13,653 nt of DNA from Porphyromonadaceae bacterium UBA7180 (GTDB lineage: Bacteria; Bacteroidota; Bacteroidia; Bacteroidales; Muribaculaceae): contig DKVK01000009.1 of the NCBI GenBank assembly GCA_002491165.1, forward strand, positions 1 through 13,653, written 5' to 3'. Positions 8,173 to 13,653 of this stretch are shown piece after piece. The stretch's first letter is position 1. Every line of letters starts with the position of its first letter. The notes beneath the pieces were generated by a model that was given only the letters and a program-made list of their open reading frames with translations, made no database searches and was not told where the DNA came from. The translations under genes and the position numbers were made by a program.

Positions 8173-8283
8173 GCGTATATCTCCAAATGCCCCTATTTTA
8201 TAAAACGTCTAAATCATTATTGAAATTCATTGCAAGTCACTCACCCTGCCGACATTTAATAAAATATTAATCCTAAAAATCAT
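8173..8283. other. AT-rich spacer between bcp terminator and CRISPR locus
   Basis: About 110 nt without a coding signal and noticeably more AT-rich than the genes to its left. I see no promoter-consensus match on either strand, no tRNA and no obvious long repeat. An 8-bp word TTGCAAGT at 8230-8237 recurs at 8312-8319 next to the cas9 promoter, probably by chance. This stretch is the likely junction between the core operon and the CRISPR-Cas cassette. Confidence 0.5.
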
Positions 8284-8314
8284 TTTGGTAATTCGATAAT
8301 TATAGTTACCTTTG
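8284..8314 (+). promoter_or_regulatory. Predicted cas9 operon promoter
   Basis: TTTG (8284-8287), a 19-nt spacer, then TACCTTTG (8307-8314) fits the Bacteroidetes promoter consensus closely. Transcription would start near 8321 and give cas9 a leader of about 170 nt. That leader would contain the complement of the whole tracrRNA gene. It begins with a small hairpin, ACGAC (8332-8336) pairing with GTCGT (8342-8346). Confidence 0.68.
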
Positions 8315-8349
8315 CAAGTGATTAAGTGCTGACGACTTTTCGTCGTAGT

Positions 8350-8383
8350 AAAAAGACGAGAGAAAGACCGTAGTCCTCCTCTC
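8350..8383 (-). terminator. Intrinsic terminator / 3' hairpin of the tracrRNA
   Basis: On the minus strand GAGAG (8383-8379) pairs with CTCTC (8362-8358), and the inner AGGAC pairs with GTCTT around a TACG tetraloop. This is followed by GTC and five T residues (8354-8350). It serves both as terminator and as the final structured element of the tracrRNA. Confidence 0.8.
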
Positions 8384-8411
8384 CAAATGTTTTCACAACG
8401 GAATAATCCTT

Positions 8412-8436
8412 ATTGTGATTTGCTTCTTTTATTACT
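8412..8436 (-). repeat. CRISPR anti-repeat within the tracrRNA
   Basis: On the plus strand this segment begins ATTGTGATTTGCTTC, a degenerate copy of the partial CRISPR repeat GTTGTGGTTCGTATT at 13639. Nine of 15 bases are identical, and four of the six differences are transitions that keep G-U pairing in the RNA duplex. The right boundary is uncertain because the full repeat is not in the window. Confidence 0.75.
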
Positions 8437-8444
8437 TTACGCGG

Positions 8445-8476
8445 CAAAGTTAAGCATTTTTTCTTTAACCTCAAAA
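8445..8476 (-). promoter_or_regulatory. tracrRNA promoter
   Basis: On the minus strand TTTTG (8476-8472), a 19-nt spacer and TAACTTTG (8452-8445) form a near-ideal Bacteroidetes promoter. The predicted start site is about 8437-8440. The upstream box lies only 16 nt before the cas9 ATG, so the promoter occupies the cas9 translation-initiation region and points away from cas9. Confidence 0.75.
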
Positions 8477-8491
8477 TAAAATACCGAAAAA

Positions 8492-11400
8492 ATGAAAATA
8501 TTAGGCTTGGATCTTGGCGTAGGTTCTATAGGATGGGCTTTAATCGAGACCGACACCAACGATAATCTTTTGGATATCACAGGCATCGGTTGCCGGATAG
8601 TTCCTTTAACGCCCGACGAAACCAATGGTTTCACCTCAGGCAACGGAAAGACAAAATGTCAGGAACGCACTGTCGCTCGCACTATCCGGAAAGGAATGGA
8701 CAGATACCAAATGCGCCGGGAGCAATTGTCGGAAGCGCTTAAACGCTTGCAAATACTTGACCCTCAACATACTCTGACTAATCTTCCTCCCCTCGAATTG
8801 TGGGGACTTCGTGCCAAAGCAGCTTCCGAGAAAGTCACACTCAAAGAGCTTGGAAGAGTGCTTATGCACATCAACCAAAAGCGCGGTTACAAACATGCCA
8901 AATCAGACATGGGCGATTCATCGAAATCTGACTATGTGGCACGTGTAAACCAAAATTTCGCCGACATTCTCGCCGAAAATATGACCGTTGGCCAGCACTT
9001 CTATCACAAACTGAAAGACTCAAAGGCAATCGGCTCCAAGGGAGGCGAATTCGTATCGTTCCGCATCAAGGAAAATGTGTTCCCGCGCAAGGCATACGAG
9101 CAGGAACTTGACACCATCATGCAAGTGCAACAAGCCTCCTATCCAGACATTCTGACTGATGCCATCGTAGCCGAACTGAAAAATATAATATTCTATCAGC
9201 GGCCATTGAAATCGTGCAAACACCTTGTGAGTATCTGCGAGTTCGAAAAGCGTGAATTTAAAAACCGGGAAGGAAAACCTGTCACCGTAGGACCGAAAGT
9301 AGCTCCGCGTACATCTCCGTTGGCCCACACTACCGCCATTTGGGAAGCTGTCAACAATATACGGCTTTCAAATCCGCACAACAGAAATAAGGCAACGGAA
9401 CTTACAGGTTCCCTCTTCGACAAAGGGAATCAACTTCCGCGGCAAGCACGATTGCTGCAACGCGACTTCCTCTTGACTCCGGAAGAAAAAAGGACCGTCT
9501 TTGACTTCCTCAACATACATGAAAAACTTACTGTCACCGACCTCCTGAAACTGCTCGGACTCAAAAAAGCGGATGGTTTCAAACCGGACAAGGCCGTAGG
9601 AAAAGGCATAAAGGGAAACACGACTTTCGTAGCTCTCGAAAAAGCCCTCGAAGGAATGCCTGATGCTGAAAAGCACCTGCAGTTCGATCTCTCTTTGACT
9701 GAAAAAGTTGACCCGGAAACAGGTGAAATAGTCCAAGTGATAGACCCTGCCTATACACAACAACCGCTCTACCGTCTCTGGCACACCGTTTATTCCGTCT
9801 CCGATAAAGACGAACTGGCCAAAGCTCTTGAAAAAATCGGAATAACCGACCCAGATATAGTCGAAAGGCTCTATGCCCTCGACTTTGTGAAACCCGGATA
9901 TTCCAACCGCTCTGCAAAATTCATGCGTCGCATACTTCCACATCTGATGCAAGGGCACGATTATTTCGAGTCCTGCCAAGCCATCGGGATAAATCATTCC
10001 GGAAGCATTACTACAGTAGAGAACGATTCCCGTCCGTTGCTTGACCATCTGGAGAATCTCAAAAAAAACGAACTTCGCCAACCTGTCGTCGAGAAGATTC
10101 TTAATCAGATGATTAATGTAGTCAACGGCATAGTGGAAGAATTCGGACCTATCGACGAGATACGAATTGAGCTCGCCCGGGAACTACGCAAGACCAAGGA
10201 GCAGCGCGCCTCGATGACATCTAATCTGTCAAAACGTGAACGCGAAAACAAAGGTATCGCTGAAAAAATAACGGAGATGAACATCAATGCTTCCCGAACG
10301 AGAATACAGAAGTACCGTCTTTGGGAAGAAACCGGACATGTCTGCATGTATTGCGGACAGACGGTGCCCGCGTCGCAATTTCTTGAAGGAAACGGTGCCG
10401 AAATCGAACACATCATACCGCGTTCACTACTGTTCGACGACAGTTTCGCCAACCGCACATGCGCTTGCCGCGACTGCAACAAGGAGAAAGGGAACATGAC
10501 AGCGTACGACTTCATGAACACCAAAAGCGATGATGAATTCACCAAATATGTGAAACGTGTTGAAGATCTCTTCTCCCGCAAAATCATTTCAAAAACCAAA
10601 AGAGACCGACTACTCACTCCGGGCAATGAAATCCCCGCCGATTTCCTGAACCGCGATTTGACCCTCAGTCAATACATAGCCAAGAAAGCGCATGAAATAT
10701 TACGCGGAATAGCCCGCAACGTATGGTCCACTACCGGCTCGGTCACCGACTTTTTCCGCCACGCTTGGGGGTATGACGAAATCCTTCATGATCTCAACAT
10801 CGACCGCTACCGCCTCGGGGGCCGAGTCGGGTTGGTGCAATATGAACACAATGGCCAGACGCATCAGCGTGAACGCATCACCGACTGGACCAAACGACTC
10901 GACCACCGCCATCACGCCATCGACGCGCTTACCATCGCACTCACAAGACAAAGTTTCATTCAACGCCTCAACAACCTCAATTCCCAACGGGGGAATATCC
11001 ACGTCGAACTGATGGAGCAAACTGATGAGTTGCGGAAAGGTCGTTCCTTGTTGGAGGAATGGGCACGTACCCGTCCGCATTTCCCCGTTTCAGAAGTGAC
11101 CGCCAAAGTCAGTGAAATTGCCATATCACTGAAATCAGGCAAAAAACTCACCACTCCGGGAAAGAGATATGTCATTAAGAACGGGCGGCGTAAACTCGTA
11201 CAAAGCCAGATACTTGTGCCGAGGGGAGCTCTGCACGAACAATCCATCTATGGTAAAATCAAGTTGCCGACAGAAAAAGTGACCGTCAAAAAATCCTTCG
11301 AAGCAGTCGACCGCATTTATAACAGCAAAATTCAGTCGGCAGTCCGCGCCCGTATCGAACAACATGCCGGGGACTTGAAAAAGGCAGTTAAATCTCTTAA

Positions 11401-12265
11401 CACCCAACCGCTGACAGTCATGTCACGCAACGGCACTCCTACCGAAATCACAACTGTAACGCTGCTTGCAAACCACTACGTGCTACGCTATAAAGTGGAA
11501 ACGCTGAAATACAAAGATTTGTCATCAATCATCGACAAGGCTGCACGCGAAGCCATTGAAACCCGCTTCGCCGAATGCGGCAACGATGACAAGAAGTACC
11601 AAAAAAGCTTTGCCGACGGTAACTGCATCGTTTCACCATGCACCGGCATGCCTATCAAGACTGTAAGATGCCTTACAGGCTTGAAAGAACAAAGCGTTGT
11701 CGCTGTCAGAAAAGATGTTTCCGGCAATTGTATTGGTTACGCAAAGACCGGTGGAAACAATCATGTGGCATTCTACCAAAATGCAAAAGGGAAAGTCGAT
11801 TCGCTTGTAACGTCGACATGGATAGCCACAAAACGCAAACGCCTGGGCGTCCCCGTGGTTATCACTGACCCTGCATCAGCCTGGGATTACCTCGCTGAAC
11901 TCCCCGAAATCGACGATGTGCGCGAAGTCGCAATGTCAATGCCCGAACGTGACTCTACTTTCATTATGGATATGAGGATGGGCGACATGTTTATCCTTGG
12001 GATGACCGATGAAGAATACCGGGATGCCATAGCTACCGGTGACAAAGCGACACTGCTCAGACATCTGTATCGTGTGCAAAAACTCGCGATTAATTCCTAC
12101 TATTTCCGACTTCATACGGAATCAACTTTAGGCAAAGATGAAAGAATTGATATTTCAATGAAAGCTCTCATACGAGCGAAATCTTTTAATGCCCTAATAA
12201 GTCTTCACCCAAGAAAAGTAAAAATCGACCATATAGGAAAACTAATCATGTATAAGCCGATATGA
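8492..12265 (+). CDS. cas9: CRISPR-associated endonuclease Cas9, subtype II-C
   Basis: A 1257-aa RNA-guided DNA endonuclease that cuts both strands of a target matched by the crRNA. RuvC-I is at the N-terminus, MKILGLDLGVGSIGWALIE, with catalytic Asp7. The bridge helix is at about 57-90 and the helical recognition lobe at about 90-540. RuvC-II is IDEIRIELAREL (Glu560). The HNH domain spans about 605-680 with EIEHIIPRS (His640) and Asn663. RuvC-III is DHRHHAIDAL (His808, Asp811). The WED/PAM-interacting part runs from about 850 to the end and includes VPRGALHEQSIYGKI. HNH carries CMYC (618-621) and CRDC (659-662), a probable zinc site. All nickase residues are present, so it should be active. 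It is larger than compact II-C enzymes (about 1080 aa). ATG at 8492 follows an A-rich tract, as is usual in Bacteroidetes. Its stop overlaps cas1 by 4 nt. Confidence 0.97.
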   Translation: MKILGLDLGVGSIGWALIETDTNDNLLDITGIGCRIVPLTPDETNGFTSGNGKTKCQERTVARTIRKGMDRYQMRREQLSEALKRLQILDPQHTLTNLPPLELWGLRAKAASEKVTLKELGRVLMHINQKRGYKHAKSDMGDSSKSDYVARVNQNFADILAENMTVGQHFYHKLKDSKAIGSKGGEFVSFRIKENVFPRKAYEQELDTIMQVQQASYPDILTDAIVAELKNIIFYQRPLKSCKHLVSICEFEKREFKNREGKPVTVGPKVAPRTSPLAHTTAIWEAVNNIRLSNPHNRNKATELTGSLFDKGNQLPRQARLLQRDFLLTPEEKRTVFDFLNIHEKLTVTDLLKLLGLKKADGFKPDKAVGKGIKGNTTFVALEKALEGMPDAEKHLQFDLSLTEKVDPETGEIVQVIDPAYTQQPLYRLWHTVYSVSDKDELAKALEKIGITDPDIVERLYALDFVKPGYSNRSAKFMRRILPHLMQGHDYFESCQAIGINHSGSITTVENDSRPLLDHLENLKKNELRQPVVEKILNQMINVVNGIVEEFGPIDEIRIELARELRKTKEQRASMTSNLSKRERENKGIAEKITEMNINASRTRIQKYRLWEETGHVCMYCGQTVPASQFLEGNGAEIEHIIPRSLLFDDSFANRTCACRDCNKEKGNMTAYDFMNTKSDDEFTKYVKRVEDLFSRKIISKTKRDRLLTPGNEIPADFLNRDLTLSQYIAKKAHEILRGIARNVWSTTGSVTDFFRHAWGYDEILHDLNIDRYRLGGRVGLVQYEHNGQTHQRERITDWTKRLDHRHHAIDALTIALTRQSFIQRLNNLNSQRGNIHVELMEQTDELRKGRSLLEEWARTRPHFPVSEVTAKVSEIAISLKSGKKLTTPGKRYVIKNGRRKLVQSQILVPRGALHEQSIYGKIKLPTEKVTVKKSFEAVDRIYNSKIQSAVRARIEQHAGDLKKAVKSLNTQPLTVMSRNGTPTEITTVTLLANHYVLRYKVETLKYKDLSSIIDKAAREAIETRFAECGNDDKKYQKSFADGNCIVSPCTGMPIKTVRCLTGLKEQSVVAVRKDVSGNCIGYAKTGGNNHVAFYQNAKGKVDSLVTSTWIATKRKRLGVPVVITDPASAWDYLAELPEIDDVREVAMSMPERDSTFIMDMRMGDMFILGMTDEEYRDAIATGDKATLLRHLYRVQKLAINSYYFRLHTESTLGKDERIDISMKALIRAKSFNALISLHPRKVKIDHIGKLIMYKPI

Positions 12266-13167
12266 TCAAGAAAACCCTCTGCTTCTCTAATAAAACACAA
12301 CTCACACTGAAACTCGGGCAGCTGGTAATCCGGCTTCCCGAAACTTCAGACGAGCATAGTGTCATAACACGACCTATCGAAGATATAGGAATAATCGTAC
12401 TTGAAAGCCGTTTTATCACTATCACCTCGGCACTCATGGCCTGTCTTGCGGAAAACAATGTCGCCGTTATGATTTGTAATGACAAACATATACCCTCCGC
12501 CATGATGCTGCCACTAAGCTACAATTCGCAGACCACGAAGAAAGCGAATGCACAAATTGCATCTTCACAACCCTTGAAAAAACAGCTATGGCAGCAAACA
12601 GTGTCCGCAAAAATAAGCAATCAGGGAGCACTGCTTGCCGAAAAATGTTCAGAAGAGACCGGATGCATGGCTATATGGGCTAAAAATGTAAAGAGCGGCG
12701 ACAAGGACAACCTCGAAGCGAGGGCTGCTGTCTTTTATTGGAAGAATCTGTTCCCGGAAAATTACGACTTCGCCCGAGGTGACGATACACACCCCATAAA
12801 TTCTCTTCTAAACTATGGCTATGCTATCCTGCGTGCTGTCGTTGCCCGTGCTATCGTTGCAACAGGACTAATTCCCTCTATCGGACTGTTTCACTCGAAC
12901 AAATACAATCCTTATTGTTTGGCTGACGACATTATGGAACCATACCGACCTTATGTCGATAAAAAGGTCTGTGAAATAATCGACCTTTATGGGCGCGAAT
13001 GTGGCCTGACAAAGGAAATCAAGAAAGAGCTCCTTTCTATTCCCGTTGTTGATGTAAAAATCAATAATCTCAGACGTCCGTTGATGGTGGCCGTCACCAT
13101 TACCGTGGCCTCACTTGCAAAATGCTATTGCGGAGAAATACGTAAAATTTCATATCCCGATATGTGA
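12262..13167 (+). CDS. cas1: Cas1 integrase, subtype II-C
   Basis: This 301-aa metal-dependent integrase works with Cas2 to insert new spacers at the array. The N-terminal beta domain contains RPIEDIGIIVLES (37-49). The C-terminal helical domain has the three metal ligands at expected contexts: Glu152 in NLEARAA, His211 in GLFHSNKYNP and Glu226 in LADDIMEPYRP. The length is normal for type II Cas1. The ATG overlaps the cas9 stop (ATGA), and the stop shares one base with the cas2 start, indicating coupled translation. No cas4 or csn2 follows, which fits II-C. Confidence 0.97.
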   Translation: MIKKTLCFSNKTQLTLKLGQLVIRLPETSDEHSVITRPIEDIGIIVLESRFITITSALMACLAENNVAVMICNDKHIPSAMMLPLSYNSQTTKKANAQIASSQPLKKQLWQQTVSAKISNQGALLAEKCSEETGCMAIWAKNVKSGDKDNLEARAAVFYWKNLFPENYDFARGDDTHPINSLLNYGYAILRAVVARAIVATGLIPSIGLFHSNKYNPYCLADDIMEPYRPYVDKKVCEIIDLYGRECGLTKEIKKELLSIPVVDVKINNLRRPLMVAVTITVASLAKCYCGEIRKISYPDM

Positions 13168-13508
13168 TGTCGTTCAACACTCGTTTCAGTGAATATAAAA
13201 TTATGTGGGTGATGGTATTTTTCGACTTACCGACCGAAACTAAAAAGCAACGCAGGGATGCCGCTAAATTTCGGAAATACCTCATTGAAGACGGATTTAC
13301 AATGTTCCAATACTCCATATATGTTCGGCACTGCTCTTCAAAAGAGAATGCCGACACACATCAAAAGCGTGTGAGCCATAATATACCGGGCGACGGAAAA
13401 GTTTGCCTGATGATAATTACAGATCGTCAGTTCAGTGAGATAAAGATATTCGAAGGCACAGCCCGGGTTCAACCGATGCCTGCCGCAGTTCAACTTGAGC
13501 TTTTCTGA
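13167..13508 (+). CDS. cas2: Cas2, adaptation complex subunit
   Basis: A 113-aa ferredoxin-fold protein that dimerises between two Cas1 dimers during spacer acquisition. The start is placed at the ATG whose A is the last base of the cas1 stop (TGATG), giving MSFNTRFSEYKIMWVMVFFDLPTETK. A GTG one codon earlier is possible but would only add one residue. Asp20 in FFDLP is the conserved acidic residue of the first strand, GFTMFQYSIYVRHC (43-56) is the second strand-helix unit, and the tail ends QLELF, a form familiar from type II-C Cas2. A terminator hairpin begins 28 nt after the stop. Confidence 0.96.
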   Translation: MSFNTRFSEYKIMWVMVFFDLPTETKKQRRDAAKFRKYLIEDGFTMFQYSIYVRHCSSKENADTHQKRVSHNIPGDGKVCLMIITDRQFSEIKIFEGTARVQPMPAAVQLELF

Positions 13509-13536
13509 GCAAGAAAATAGGATTGAAAAATACAGT

Positions 13537-13580
13537 AAAAAACCGGTATCGAGATATAGCCTCGCCCCGGTTTTTTATTT
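13537..13580 (+). terminator. Intrinsic terminator after cas2
   Basis: AAAAAACCGG (13537-13546) pairs perfectly with CCGGTTTTTT (13567-13576). An inner stem CGAG (13550-13553) / CTCG (13561-13564) closes a 7-nt loop, and the U-run continues TTTTTTATTTT. The A-tract on the other side makes it potentially bidirectional. It separates the cas operon from the array. Confidence 0.88.
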
Positions 13581-13638
13581 TGAACACGAACCTGTGTAAT
13601 TCACTGAATAATAACTTTTTTACATACAATCGGTTTGT
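13581..13638 (+). promoter_or_regulatory. Putative short CRISPR leader
   Basis: A 58-nt AT-rich, non-coding stretch between the cas2 terminator and the first repeat. It would be the integration-proximal leader if the array is read left to right. TAACTTTT (13612-13619) is one base off the TAnnTTTG box and would place a start just before the first repeat, but no convincing upstream TTTG box sits 19-20 nt before it. Promoter assignment is therefore weak. Confidence 0.35.
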
Positions 13639-13653
13639 GTTGTGGTTCGTATT
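13639..13653 (+). CRISPR. Start of the first CRISPR repeat (cut by window end)
   Basis: The final 15 bases, GTTGTGGTTCGTATT, begin with the GTTGTGG-type start common to type II-C repeats and lie right after the cas2 terminator and a short leader. They pair with the anti-repeat of the tracrRNA at 8412-8426, with nine continuous pairs from the first base, two of them G-U. The rest of the repeat and all spacers are outside the window, so array length and orientation of growth cannot be stated. Confidence 0.68.

Larger units (their letters stand above)
8350..8439 (-). ncRNA. tracrRNA of the type II-C system
   Basis: A roughly 90-nt minus-strand RNA, delimited by a promoter (8445-8476) and an intrinsic terminator (8350-8383). 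Reading 5' to 3' it has an A-rich start, an anti-repeat (about 8436-8412, ending AAATCACAAT), then AAGGATTATTCC with a small GGA/UCC nexus hairpin (8409-8400). Next come GTTGTGAAAAC and the terminal hairpin. The anti-repeat, a nexus starting AAGG and a terminal stem loop are the hallmarks of II-C tracrRNAs such as that of Neisseria. Its anti-repeat pairs with the sequence at the right end of the window (13639-13653): 12 of 15 positions, including four G-U pairs, with the first nine continuous. It base-pairs with precursor crRNA and guides Cas9. The start is estimated to within a few nt. Confidence 0.85.

Noticed and set aside
8230..8319. Repeated word TTGCAAGT (8230-8237 and 8312-8319)
   Set aside because: Only 8 bp, different flanks, and one copy is part of the promoter; most likely coincidence and not an attachment site.
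8321..8440. tracrRNA read on the plus strand, starting from the TACCTTTG promoter
   Set aside because: On the plus strand this segment has the same sense as the repeat (ATTGTGATTTGC), so it cannot pair with crRNA. The promoter, AAGG nexus and U-tailed hairpin all fit the minus strand instead.
8437..8643. 68-aa minus-strand reading frame across the cas9 start
   Set aside because: It is the shadow of cas9 codons plus the tracrRNA promoter, with no recognisable protein features.
9368..10081. 237-aa minus-strand reading frame inside cas9
   Set aside because: Antisense to the cas9 recognition lobe, with no promoter or family signal.
13164..13166. GTG start for cas2
   Set aside because: The adjacent ATG at 13167 forms the common TGATG stop-start overlap and the typical MSFN N-terminus.
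13509..13536. A further small cas gene after cas2 (csn2 or cas4)
   Set aside because: Only 28 nt separate the cas2 stop from its terminator and no coding frame follows within the window.

Overview
The window looks like chromosomal DNA from an anaerobic gut Bacteroidales, plausibly a Muribaculaceae-like genome. That placement rests on the promoter style (TTTG, then 19-20 bp, then TAnnTTTG, seen four times), the lack of strong Shine-Dalgarno sequences, and proteins that read as Bacteroidetes homologues. It is inferred from pattern recognition, not from a database search.

Left part (about 121-8172): GC-rich housekeeping DNA. A minus-strand operon, etfB-etfA-acyl-CoA dehydrogenase (3734 down to 121), encodes an electron-transfer flavoprotein and a partner flavoprotein dehydrogenase. 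It diverges at 3735-3903 from a plus-strand run: a secreted TPR/beta-propeller-like protein, a CstA-family transporter, a PHP-type histidinol-phosphatase-like hydrolase and a Bcp-type peroxiredoxin. That run is closed by a clear intrinsic terminator at 8141-8172.

Right part (about 8280-13653): a compact, visibly more AT-rich type II-C CRISPR-Cas locus in the order tracrRNA (minus strand), cas9, cas1, cas2, terminator, start of the array. Cas9 (1257 aa) has all RuvC and HNH catalytic residues, and its HNH domain carries two CxxC pairs. cas9/cas1 and cas1/cas2 overlap by 4 and 1 nt. The last 15 bases of the window look like the beginning of the first CRISPR repeat. They pair with an anti-repeat inside a roughly 90-nt tracrRNA that I could delimit with its own promoter, nexus hairpin and intrinsic terminator. 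No spacer is visible because the window ends there.

The most interesting structure is in the 377-bp gap upstream of cas9. The tracrRNA gene is antisense to the predicted cas9 mRNA leader and lies wholly inside it, with a good promoter at each end of the segment. cas9 transcription would therefore run through the tracrRNA gene, and the two RNAs are fully complementary over the tracrRNA. This suggests built-in cross-regulation. I see no new family of genes here; the candidate novelty is this regulatory architecture.
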